From: Nymphaea colorata
Taxonomy: Eukaryota; Streptophyta; Magnoliopsida; Nymphaeales; Nymphaeaceae
Direction of reading: 5' to 3'
DNA: 64,000 nt
Assembly: GCF_008831285.2 (NCBI RefSeq)
Contig: NC_045138.2
Coordinates: 20,183,934-20,247,933, forward strand
A program made the translations under genes and the position numbers. Shown piece after piece: positions 37,883-48,125 of the stretch. Position 1 is the stretch's first letter. Each line of letters opens with the position of its first letter. Under the pieces are notes generated by a model. That model had not been told where the DNA came from. It did no database searches and saw only the letters and a program-made list of their open reading frames with translations.

Positions 37883-38830
37883 TCGAACTTAGCAGTCTGA
37901 AATCGATCGCGTCTTCCATTTCCATATCAACTTCTTGTCTTACGTTTTCTGTATATGTAATATGTGTTAATTAGATGGGAATGTTCTTGTTGGTCTTTTA
38001 TATATTAAAGAACATTTTTGGCAAAAAGATTCATTCTTCTCTGCCAGGCTGATCTTGGATACTGAATTCTTCATCTCATTCGACATATAGATCTTCTTGT
38101 CCATCCCTTGGCTTAGGCTAGTTGGAATAGTATGTCGGCTTCACCAAGAAATGCATAATAGTATCATTTTGCCCGTCTAGCCCGTGATTCGTTGTTGAAT
38201 CACATCAACTATTGTTCCAATTTAAGATTTGATTTAATTCATGAAGCCAGAATCATCTAAAATTTGATAGCAAACCCTTCAATATGGTTGCCACACGAAT
38301 ACGCCATGACATGTAAAGCATAAATTATATTGCCTTTTCATGTAGGAAATACGCAACTTGATTTTTACAACGGCACCATGATATTAATTAATGGTGTTGA
38401 CTTTCTCGAGGTGGTCGCGTCCACAAACCATTGTGTTTAACCTAGTTATATATATATATATATATCATCCGCTGATCTTCCTTATTTTTTTATCTTCACC
38501 TAGTCTTCTTTCCATTTTGTATTCTATATATTTTTTCACATATACGATATGCATATACAACATAGATAACGATGAATGTAGAGGTTCAGTGTGTCCAATG
38601 ATCAGTAATCAAATAAAGATTTTATTCACCGACAGCCGGTTTTCCACGCATCGGTGAAACCACTTTTTTTTTTTGTACTGTAAGCATAGATGACAACATG
38701 GTAGATATATTAATCACTAATTAAAGTCCCCAAGAAAAAAACATGGTTGTTTTTGTTTTTTGTTAAAGCAAAACATGTGTTTCCAATGTTATTTGGAGCA
38801 ATAATTGATTATTCCTTTTTCAATTGAATC
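37883..38830. other. 3' flank of the intact carboxylesterase and following gap
   Basis: The first roughly 350 bases (to about 38240) are homologous to the inverted copy at 38840-39150. A (TA)n run lies at about 38446-38465. No gene is seen in the remainder. Confidence 0.6.
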
Positions 38831-38839
38831 ATATTTAGA

Positions 38840-39361
38840 TTTACACGAATTTGGAGCAATATTGATGTGATTCAACAAAGAATCATAGGCTAGACGGGGC
38901 AAAATGATATTATTAAGGATTTGTTTGTGAAGCCGCCAGATTGTTCCAACTGGCCAAGGGATTGTCATGAAGATCTCATGTGGAATGAGACGAAGAGTTC
39001 TGTGTCCAAGAAATATTGAAAGAATTTTTTTCTGCTAAAAATGTTCTTTAGTACATGAAAGAGCAACAAGAACATCCCCATCTCAACACTCCGGACACAT
39101 ATTACATATAAAGCAAATGTAAGACAGACAATATGAAAATAGTAGATAATACATTGTGGTACATGATCCAGGTCTGAGATCCAAAACAATAACCACCACC
39201 ATGAATACAGATGTAGATGGGTAGCTTCTTGTTTGGTGGAATAGAAGAGGGAAGGTAGATGAGAAGTTGAAGGGAGAAAGAGTGATGAATCCATACGACA
39301 GATCCATCAATCTTTGAGAGGAGCCCTGGCATAGGGATCATCTACACGTTGCACACTTCCG
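38840..39361 (-). pseudogene. Inverted, truncated carboxylesterase copy with its 3' flank
   Basis: Read on the minus strand, 39361 down to about 39150 matches the intact gene from GGAAGTGTG (family motif FSDGS onward) through HGGGYCFGS and the following TW..YHN segment. It then jumps directly to the 3'-flanking sequence of the intact gene (CTTACATTTGC, GTAATATGTGT, AAAGAACATTTTT, ATCATTTTGCCC, TTGTTGAATCACATCAA) down to about 38840. Start codon, catalytic Ser, Asp and His are all missing, and the frame is disturbed near the beginning. The upstream end is cut exactly where the GAGCTCG-rich repeat at 39362 begins. It is the only carboxylesterase copy in this window on the minus strand. Confidence 0.85.
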
Positions 39362-39495
39362 ACGAGTCGAGCTCGAACACAGTCTCTCGAGTCAAGTTCA
39401 AGTTGGATTTGTGAAGCTCGTGTCGAGCTCGAGCTTACTAAACATGAGTCAAGCCAAGCTCGAGCTCGATTTGGCTCGTGTACAACCCTACCAAA
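39362..39495. repeat. GAGCTCGAGCTCG-type repeat, short copy
   Basis: Rich in GAGCTCG, CGAGCTCGAGC and GAGTCAAG words and ends near GGCTCGTGTACAACCCTACC. Same family as 56440-56890. Such blocks recur in many plant genomes; I do not assign a superfamily. Confidence 0.7.
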
Positions 39496-40562
39496 AAGTA
39501 AAAGGATGGCAAGTGATCTGACATCTATTTGTCTGTCGTCATAAACACTCACTTATCCAACTTCAACTCAACTTGTCAGTATGGTGAGTTGATAGACATT
39601 CAGTCCTAGTTTGAGATATAAAATCAAGCACACTGATATACAAGTTGAAGTGTAGTGTGGCCGTCACCTCAAAGCATAAGGATGGGGAAAGGGTGAACAG
39701 GACTGCTCAAACTAGGGATCGACCCATATCATAGTTCGGATTCAAGAAGTACCAAACCTTTTCCAAACTCAATGTAATGAATTCTTATTCAGACAAATAC
39801 TCGGACCATATTTTTTGATAAACTGAATTTGGATCCGACTAACATATATGACGTCTCACATCCATGTGTAGAAATTCGGATTTACGTGCATGACATGCTT
39901 CTTGTTTCGATGCAGACTTAGTAGGGAGGACAGACTTAATAGGTGAGGACGTGAATCATGTGGAACAGGTCATCTTGTTTTATATTGTTTTGTTGAGAGT
40001 GAGTATGAGTCAATATAGTTTGTGTGCATTTACACGCCACCCATGATGTAAAAACAAGTATGATTTAGAGAAGGAGTACACTGTGATGCCACTTATGATT
40101 TAAACACAAGTCACTTTATGAAATAGACCGCTTAATATGAGTCTAAGCTTTCTATGCTGTTTTGTGTATATAACGAACGCAGCCAGATATAGACCCTAGT
40201 ATCAATATGCATATTGACTTTAATGTCCACCTGTATCGTTTGTCATTATCTATCTTATATATGTACAAGAAGTGATGCAAGATAATGACTCGAGTATAAG
40301 ATAATGTGGAATGGATAACAAAAGATGTATGAGATAAAACTATGAGCGAAACAAAAAAAACCAAAAACATTTTTTTGCAAGTTTTGCCTGTATTCAATCT
40401 CAAAACATTTTTTTGCAGTTTTTTTATCCATATTCTATTTGTATTAATCATTATACTTTTTTGTCATTATTAAAATAACTATGAAAAAATAGTATAACCA
40501 GCTTATGCTGATTCACCTACATTCATCCTTAAATAATGGGCTTACAGCAGCAGGAGGTTTGC
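39496..40562. other. Gap with no recognisable gene
   Basis: AT-rich sequence without frames that look conserved; nothing I can name. It ends in the (AT)n microsatellite at 40563-40587 that borders the next pseudogene. Confidence 0.6.
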
Positions 40563-40587
40563 ATATATATATATATATATATATATA
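40563..40587. repeat. (AT)n microsatellite
   Basis: Uninterrupted AT run ending about 16 bases before the first recognisable codon of the GC-rich carboxylesterase relic, where its start codon would be expected. Confidence 0.95.
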
Positions 40588-40602
40588 CACGACACGGCGC
40601 CT

Positions 40603-41464
40603 CAGATAGTGAAAGACTGCCGAGGCGTCCTCCGAGTCTTCAGCGATGGCTCAATCGTGCGATCCGCGGAGCGGAGTTTCCCCGTGACCGTGGATGACGA
40701 TGGCTCGCTCAGCTAGGAGAACCTCGCCTTCAACCCGACCCACTCCCTTCAACTCCGCCTCTACAAGCCTCGCGGGACCCCGGCGGACAGCCTGCTTCCC
40801 CTCGTCCTCCACTTCCACGGCGGCAGATTCTGCATCGGGTCCTTCACGTGGCCCAATTTCTGCCTCCGATTTGCATCCACCCTCCCGACGATCGTCGCCG
40901 CCGTGGACTATCGCCTTGCTCTGGAGTACCCGCTCCCGGCGGCGATCTACGACACCTTCGCCGCGGTCGACTGGCACCCCCGTCTCGTCGGCTCGATTGC
41001 GGATCTCCGGCTCGGGAGACTCCGCAGGGGCAAACATCACCCACCACCTGGCGGTCGGGCTGGCCGGAAAGGGCCTCTCTCCGGTGACCGTGCGAGCGTT
41101 CGTCGTCTTGATGCCGTTCTTCACGGGCGAGGAGGGAACAGCGTCGGAGAGGGAGTGCCCGGCGACGGCTTTCCTTAACCTGGAGGTCAACGATCGGTAC
41201 TGGAGGGTTGCGCTGCCACGAGGCGAGACGCGGGACCATCCGGTGGCGAACCCGTTCGGGCGGCGGAGCGCGGACCTTGGTCCGGTGGAGCTCGGCCCGA
41301 TTCTAGAGGTGGACTACGCTCGGGGGCTAGAAAGGATGGGCAAGCGCGTGGAGCTCGCTGAGTTTGAGGGAGAGCAGCGTGGGTTCTCCACCGTCGAGCC
41401 TAACTCGATGGCCGCCCGCGCGCTCTTGGATCGGGTCCAGCACTTCGTGAATGAGACTTCTTGA
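40603..41464 (+). pseudogene. GC-rich CXE15-like carboxylesterase pseudogene
   Basis: Translates in pieces as a plant carboxylesterase: VKDCRGVLRVFSDGSIVRS at the N-terminus, HGGRFCIGSFTWPNFC where HGGGFCFGS is expected, DYRLALEYPLP, then in another frame GDSAGANITHHLAVGL and LPRGETRDHPVANPFG, to a stop at 41464. Defects: no ATG, a TAG at 40714-40716, a frame change around 40990-41030, loss of the segment that should carry the catalytic Asp (ILEVDYARG follows directly), and GEQRGF where GEQHGF is expected, so the catalytic His is Arg. It is plainly much richer in GC than the other copies and than all flanking DNA. It resembles Arabidopsis CXE15 at several points better than its neighbours do, so it may be a relic of an older cluster member. 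Confidence 0.9.
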
Positions 41465-41821
41465 TATGGATCCAGTTTTCATGTCTAAAATACGTTTTAT
41501 GTCACGTAGAACTGCCAAAAAAGCATCTCAAGGTCTTTTCAATTTTGGAGATTTAAGTAAAATACTGTACACTTTTTGTGTTGTTAACCTACCCCTTAAC
41601 AAATTCATTTTTCAAGCTTAAGGTCATAGACTGCAGTATGATACACTTTTTAATAGTTTTTTTACCTTTTATAATCCAAAACAATAACATCTATGAAAAT
41701 AATCATAAAAATGACTAGCAAATTAGCAAAGTGTCTGGCGCCTGAGGATTTTTGTCATTTTGCAAAGAACAGATGATGCCTTCTGGAAATTCTTAAAACT
41801 GGAGGAGGAAGTACGAATAAA

Positions 41822-42155
41822 AGAAAAACGTAAATCAGAAAGTTGGAGGAGCGAAATTCGGGTGATTCTGTTGCCGGTTGTTCCTCAAAAGGCACGGATG
41901 TGCCGCTACGGGGTTTCCGGCGGAACGTTTTTCGCTCAGGTCCTTGGAAGGCTTTGCCGTAGATTTTCCCCACACCCACTTATCGCCGGAGCTCTCGCCG
42001 GAAATCAAAAACGGAGGCCGGACTTCTCACTCGCTCATCGCTATCTAGGCAGGGAGGAGGACGAGCAGACGCGATTTGACGTTTTCTTTTAAGTTTGGCG
42101 GGAACCGCGCGAAGAGACCAGTGCTCCGTCCGTTCTCCCCGGTTTTCTGGAACAG
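41822..42155 (+). promoter_or_regulatory. Promoter/5' non-coding exon of GTD-binding gene A
   Basis: This block aligns with 50818-51179 upstream of gene B: GCGAAATTCG, GGGTTTCCGGCG followed by AACGTTTT, CGCCGGAG, GCCGGAAATCA, GGGAGGAGG, GGCGGGAACC and GCGAAGAGAC, ending CAG|GTACGC in both. The shared donor GTACGC marks the end of a non-coding first exon (42155 here); the CDS exon begins after the acceptor at 43644-43645. The exact transcription start cannot be placed; no TATA box is evident. Confidence 0.7.
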
Positions 42156-42159
42156 GTAC

Positions 42160-43640
42160 GCATGTGCGTTCCGTGGTCTGAACTGTTACGGCCTAACTCG
42201 TTTGGCAATTCCATGGGATTTCTGCGTTTCTGCTTCTTCCAAGATTGGATCTGAAAACCTCAAGCTTTGATGTTTCTGAAAATCAGAATCAAGCCTCGTC
42301 TTTTATGCGATTTGTTTTCCGAAATTTAAGGAGATTATGGCTTACGTAACAATGTACAGCTAAAGTTGAGGAAAGATTTAATGGAAATTTCCGAACTAGT
42401 TTCTTACTTCCTTATTCTTTTCCGCTCAATGCAACCTGTGAAATCTGTTTCAATCAATCCAAATTCCTGAGTCGGAGAGAGCAAATCTGAATGTTTTTGT
42501 TCAAATAATGCTGAAACAAGAAATTGTAGCCTCAATCCTTACCAAAATTGTACAAAATTTTCAGTTTATCCCTAAAAACAGATTGTCAAAATGAGAAACT
42601 GATCATCTGGCCCTTCGTCAATGGTACAAAAGTCGATAACCGATATGAACAACTTAATGGGACGCAAAATCTGGTGCTAGAACGCAAGAGTTGAAAAAAT
42701 GAATTAAGCATAAAAGAATGTTCATTACATTTGATTGCCGTTTTCCCAGATTTTTTTTTTGGTCGACCTTATTTTTTGGAGAGGGAAATGGTTGGAGCAA
42801 TATATATGTGTTGGTCCATTGGCTCATATGAGACTATTCCTCATTTTTCATTTTAAAATTAGCAAATATTTTAGTATGGTATTAAATAAAATATAAAAAA
42901 TGCTTAATATTCAAAAGCCTGTCGTTCTTTGATTTGCAGCTACTGAAAATATGAATCGAAAAGATGAAACTGCTGATTGGGCAAATCAGCCAAATCACCT
43001 ATGCAGCTGAAGCTGAATTGGTTATAAATTGGGAAAACACTATTAAGGAGATTAATTTTAAAAATGAATAATAAAAAATTAACAGGAGAATTCTTAAAAT
43101 GTTTTAAAATTATCTAATGACTAACAAGTAGGCACTCTTGAAGCGACCATCGACCAATTTGCCACCAAATTGATTAAAATCAGAATATTTAGTTCGAATA
43201 TAGGTAGCTTTAAATGGCACGATTTCACCATTGTTTTTTACAGACAAAATAAATAATTCAAGGTTGAATGACTAACTGGCCATAGGTAGAGTCCTCAGTC
43301 GGGTCTAATGGGTTAGTCCAAATTAACAAGATTTATATCTGCCAGGCAAGTATGATGCGTATTGGGCGGAGATGCTCCAATTCCGATGACATTGCATGAT
43401 TTTCTTACTTCTATACCTTTCATAAACATATAGAAAAATAAAATGGGTGCATGAGAAACTACTGTTTTCTCTGAAATTCCTTGCACGCTTATCTAATCGC
43501 TCATTTATAGATGCCTCTTCTCATTAACTTGCCCTTGTACTTTTTATCTGCTTTTATTGGTAACAGAACAAGTTTGATATTTGAAAGTGATCTAGAGCCT
43601 AACCGCTGATCAAGGTTATGTATGCATTTTCTTTCCTGGT
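42160..43640. other. 5' UTR intron of GTD-binding gene A
   Basis: Inferred intron from GTACGC at 42156 to TTTCAG at 43645. AT-rich, with no gene or recognisable element. Confidence 0.6.
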
Positions 43641-43730
43641 TTCAGGCCATTATAGCTGAATGGAGAGGGTGGAAATTTTGAGGTTGGGGATATAAAAGCA
43701 TCATATACACAATCTGTTCTAAGGAACAAT

Positions 43731-45152
43731 ATGGAATCTCCTTCCGACTCCAATGAATGCTGTAGTTCTAGCCCAAATGGCAGCGGTAAATGGAGCCGCT
43801 CCATGAAGAGGAAGGCTGAACAGGATGAGGAACTCGCCGGTCACAGAGTGGATGCGGTTGATGATTCGGACTGCTTTTCAGTTGCTAGGATTGAAATTGA
43901 GAATGAGTGCATGGTTTTGAGAGAGACGGTTAACAGCCAGCAGCAACAAATTCAGGAGCTTTGCATGGAGTTGGACGAAGAAAGAAATGCATCTTCTACT
44001 GCTGCAAATGAGGCCATGTCTCTGATCTTGCGCCTGCAGAATGAAAAGGCTGAGGTCCAGATGGAAGCTGTGCAGTTTAAGCGGTTTGCGGAAGAGAAAA
44101 TGGCCCATGATGAGCAGGAGCTGCTGTGTTTGGAAGATTTGTTACATAAGAAAAATCAGCTCATAGAGTCGCTAAATTCTGAGATACAAGCTTACAGGAA
44201 CAGATTGATGAGCTATGATTCGGATCAGTTCGATTTCGGGGATGCTAAGGAAGGTTCTTTCACAAGCGGGCAAAACGGAAATAGGAGAGATCGGGAGAAG
44301 CAGGAAAACGCAGATTTTCATGAACCAGAAGAATCAAATAGGTCCGTGTATTCAGAGGATACTCCAGTCCGTGGGCTGAAGTTCAACTCCTTTGCATACC
44401 CACCATTGAAATGCAGCTTGAGCGGGACTGAAGATTTTTCAGATGATGACGATCCATTGGACTTCGTGAACTATGTTTCGGGCGTACCTCATCGTGACAG
44501 AGGTCAAGTTGAGAATTTTGCAGACAGTAAAGGATTAAACACACCAAAAGGTTCGAAACATTCTAGGCATTTGTCTGCAGATAGCACTAGCGCCTGCTCT
44601 GTTGTAGTGAAGGAAGGAAACCAAGAATGTGTTGCAGAAAACACAGAAAACGAAGAATATGTTGCAGAAAACATGTTCACATCTGGCCCAAGTGAGAACC
44701 CAAAAAGGCTGAAAGAGTTTTCTACTCTTGAAGATTATTGCTGTTCTACAAATTGGGGCAATTCTGCTGACGATGCTGCTGATGATGCTAGTGACGTAAT
44801 AGATGCTGTTGACTCCACACATGGTGCGGGTGATTCCAGGAAGAAATCAGATGAAAATGAAGGTTCGGAGGCGGAACAATCTCCATACGACAGCAAGGTT
44901 GAGAGTCCTACTTATTATACAACTGATGCGAACTTTTTCAATCTTCGACAGGACGATGGCCCTTTTGATTGTAAAGTTCAGCATGGGAAACCTGATAAGA
45001 AGTCTGGTATACCAAGAGATTCGTTAAAACGGACCAACATGGGAGGCAGAGATATTGCTAAGAAGCTATACTCAAGTCTTCAGTCCCTCGAGGCAGACAT
45101 GGAATCGATGAGGGAAATAATCATGTCCATGCAGGCAGACGATTGCATCTGA
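43731..45152 (+). CDS. GTD-binding (DUF593) protein, MYOB7-like, copy A; C-terminally short
   Basis: Plant myosin-binding (MYOB) family protein, 473 residues in one coding exon; MYOB proteins anchor class XI myosins to vesicles through the GTD-binding coiled coil. That domain covers about residues 49-158, from SVARIEIENECM to EIQAYRNRL, and has no prolines and clear heptads. An acidic, Ser-rich, poorly conserved region follows, with a small doubled motif (CVAEN/YVAEN) near residue 305. It ends at SMQADDCI, where copy B continues for about 100 more residues. The ERIYRLE-type segment found in B is also missing. The following DNA gives no convincing continuation. The CDS exon opens at 43646 with a short leader. 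It may be a shortened functional protein or an early pseudogene with its 3' end lost. Nearest remembered Arabidopsis protein: MYOB7 (At5g06560). Confidence 0.82.
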   Translation: MESPSDSNECCSSSPNGSGKWSRSMKRKAEQDEELAGHRVDAVDDSDCFSVARIEIENECMVLRETVNSQQQQIQELCMELDEERNASSTAANEAMSLILRLQNEKAEVQMEAVQFKRFAEEKMAHDEQELLCLEDLLHKKNQLIESLNSEIQAYRNRLMSYDSDQFDFGDAKEGSFTSGQNGNRRDREKQENADFHEPEESNRSVYSEDTPVRGLKFNSFAYPPLKCSLSGTEDFSDDDDPLDFVNYVSGVPHRDRGQVENFADSKGLNTPKGSKHSRHLSADSTSACSVVVKEGNQECVAENTENEEYVAENMFTSGPSENPKRLKEFSTLEDYCCSTNWGNSADDAADDASDVIDAVDSTHGAGDSRKKSDENEGSEAEQSPYDSKVESPTYYTTDANFFNLRQDDGPFDCKVQHGKPDKKSGIPRDSLKRTNMGGRDIAKKLYSSLQSLEADMESMREIIMSMQADDCI

Positions 45153-46159
45153 TAGCTAGCCAGATACTTCTTGTTGCCCAACTTTTTCGAAGACACTCTG
45201 TTAGTGGCATCAATTCAGACAGGCATATAGCTTTATTTTTGTGACCCTCTCATTTGCTGGGCCTGTCATTTTCATCTTTGACATGATATGCGCTTCTTGT
45301 GACAGTATTAAGAACTCTTGGCCTCAGTCTTCCAACTTGTAGATAACAGCAGTATCTATATCCGTCTGGTGAAGACAGACAAATTTGTAGTTTGGCTATT
45401 GATTTCTGATTAAGATGTGCAAAATAAATCAATTCATACTGATTCAGTTCAACAAATATAAACTAGCTTTTCTTGTATGAACTGACTCTTTATATTCTTC
45501 GGAAAAGAATTGATCATCTCTGTTAAGGACATTGGAAGCATTGGTAAATAATAGATCGATTCTCCTGTATTGATAGGGACTTCATTAAAGAGTTGTGAGG
45601 AGTTCGAGGAAGAAAGAGATCACGATCTACCAATTTGTTACAGTCAGTATATTTTGCCGTATTTCGTTTCCATTTATGTATTTTCTTCTCTTGTATATCT
45701 CCTTTGATCGAGGTAAAATCACAAAATGTATTGATGTAATATCATTCAAGCCTGATGCAAGGTATAGAAAAATCCTTTTAATTTCCTGCTTTCCCAAATC
45801 TAAATTAGGGGGCAATCCAACAGCTAACCAAGAAGCCAAAAAAGTTTGATTGTTCTTACGATTCTCTCTATCAATATGTGAAAGTGGACATTAGAATCAT
45901 ATTAAGAGCTACATAAATAATTAGATCCTTAATGTGAGTGAATCCCTTGAAGGTGATTTTGTATAAATAATTCTGACATTGTAAAAATTATTAGAAGAAA
46001 CGTTATACATTAACGACATTTGATACATATTATCGTCCTTCCTTATGGCAGGCCACTTCAGTGCACTGTATCTTCTGAAAGATATGTCTGTAACAGAGTG
46101 GCTCCATATGAGGGTGTGTAAGCAGGAAGCGTTGGGTCTAAGTCACAGAGGTAAGTGGG

Positions 46160-46480
46160 GAAGGCCCACGTACCCATACTGGCGTACCGGTACGGCAAAA
46201 CGGGAGGTACGACAGGGTATGTTTGGATCTATTTCGAGTCAGAACCGATCCAAACCACAAAAAAAAAATATTGTCTTAGTCGATTTATGTTTTTTTAATG
46301 AGATTATATGTAGGAACTATGAAAGGAACATTGTCTTAATGATGTGATGATGTCAATTTTACTTTTTGGAATTCAAAATATATAATTGTCGCCGTAACGC
46401 CATACCAAGATTGGTGAAAATGTTGTCCTCATACCAATACCAGCACCGGTACTCGTACTTATGTGACATAGCTTGGGTCC
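46160..46480. repeat. Degenerate repeat with ACCGGTACGG motifs
   Basis: Begins near ACTGGCGTACCGGTACGGC and ends near ACCAGCACCGGTACTCGTAC then TATGTGACATAGCTTGGG, around an AT-rich middle. Same vocabulary as 2490-2580. Confidence 0.45.
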
Positions 46481-46564
46481 ATACAAAAGCTAATAGGATA
46501 ATAATTAGATTCCTCCATAACCAAGTTGATAATTGGCCAGGTTAAAGTTGGGAAGAACTTGTAA

Positions 46565-46718
46565 AGTTTTCTTGAAGTTCAGGACTAAGTTTCTTCTTTT
46601 AAAAAATTTCTAATTATTAAATCATACTCTAAACAGGAAGAAGTTTTCTTGAAGTTCAGGACTAAGTTTCTTCTTTTAAAAAATTTCTAATTATTAAATC
46701 ATACTCTAAACAGGAAGA
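46565..46718. repeat. 77-bp perfect tandem duplication
   Basis: The unit starting AGTTTTCTTGAAGTTCAGGA and ending CTCTAAACAGGAAGA occurs twice head to tail (46565-46641, 46642-46718) with no visible mismatch, so it is recent. Non-coding. Confidence 0.95.
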
Positions 46719-47829
46719 AACTTTCTAGCAGTTGAATCACAAAATAGAGACTACGCTAATATATTATCTAATATTCTTAGGAAACTTTCATCAAAAGGCA
46801 ATCTGTCTAGTGGAAGCTGTGAATTTTGAGAGGCATAATGAAATTTTCCTGAATGGATCAGAATTTGTGAACCCAGGCTTCGGCTCTCGCCCAAGCAGTG
46901 GAATAACCCTCTTGGTCACCCGGAAATACTGCAATAATGGCAGCTACAGGCAGACGAAGTCATGCCCAGATGACACGGAAAATTGGAAAACCAGTTGCCA
47001 CTATATGGACTAGCTCCTAATTGTTCTTTTTCAAGAGAACTTAAAAGGCAGTCCAAGTCAAGCAAAGCAAACATTATCAGCCTAGTACAATTATATGTAT
47101 GATGAATTGATAGTCGGATTTAAAGACAACATTTATATTTATAGTGCTCTTAGAACATAACATAGTTCTTAAATCATGTGTTTTAGAAGGACATACTTCA
47201 ACAAACAATGCATTTCTTACCAAACGCCTTACAAGAATATGAATATATGACTCATCGAGAACAGTTATGTAGACAAGTGTCCAAACCTCTTTTATTTCTC
47301 ATACAAATTTTCTCGATTTCAAGAAAACATAGGATTTCGTTCTTAATTGGTTGTTTTCGTAACAATAACAAGTTGTTACTGTTTCATGAATCTGTTCCAA
47401 AAATTAAGGTAGATTCATAGAGTACTGTGTTTGCATGGTCCGTGAATCTATCCAAATTGATTCAGAAAATAGTAACAACTTAAACTTGTTATTGTTGCCA
47501 AACATGCTATAAGGGATCACCTTTTTATTATCTAAAAGATCTACATGAAGTCTTCTTCCTTCCCTTCCCAAAAGCATGTTTAATAGCTCACAATCAAAGT
47601 CTACTAAACAGACGAAATTATCTCCTGCCCGTACACCAACATACCCTAACCATTAAACAAGGTAAAAGTTTTCCAAAGAGAATTCCAAACGCTTTACACC
47701 TTCACTTTCTAAAATTTCTAGAACAAAAGCATAGTTGGTGAACTTGCCCATCTAAGTCATGAGTCATCTAAGTCGGTTAGAATCATCCATTTATTGGGTC
47801 ACTAATCAAGTCTGATAAAGTCAGATGGG

Positions 47830-48125
47830 ATCATCAACTAATTATATATTTCTTTTGCAATGTGTGTTGTTGAATCCTAAAGTTTGTTATTTTTTTATTT
47901 GTAAAATGTCATAAACTTTATTGAATATACACAAAAACTCATATTACATATTATCTAGTTTTAGTTGATGAAAAATCATCAACTAATAATTATATGTTTC
48001 TTTAGACATGTGTTGTCGAATACTAAAGTTTGTTATTTTTTTTATTTGCAACATGTTATCAACTTTATTGAATATACACAAAAACTCATACTACATATTA
48101 TCTAGTTTTAATTGATGAAAAAATC
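47830..48125. repeat. 145-bp-period tandem repeat, two diverged copies
   Basis: ATCATCAACTAAT...AAAGTTTGTTATTTTTT, CTTTATTGAATATACACAAA and ACATATTATCTAGTTTTA occur at both 47830 and 47975, differing at roughly a tenth of positions. A weaker relative (TACACAAATG, ACATGTTATTCAGTTTTA, AAAAATCAAAC) lies near 50330-50400. Confidence 0.88.

Larger units (their letters stand above)
33860..37990. repeat. Two tandem units, each a carboxylesterase copy with about 0.9 kb of upstream DNA
   Basis: About 33860-36000 and 36010-37990 are homologous along their length: the same leader TATATAACCAGCTCC, the same GA-rich 5' UTR, the same upstream block (for example ATGTGCACGTGAAAA, TCAATTTCATTATAAGCG, GAAAATTTGATTATCTAAGCAA) and the same gene body. 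The left unit holds the decayed copy and the right unit the intact gene. Each unit has one transposon-sized insertion the other lacks (34370-34581 on the left, 36144-36342 on the right). Confidence 0.9.

Noticed and set aside
40651-41190. 179-codon minus-strand frame opposite the GC-rich carboxylesterase relic
   Set aside because: It is a mirror frame caused by high GC; the plus-strand pieces carry the recognisable carboxylesterase motifs.
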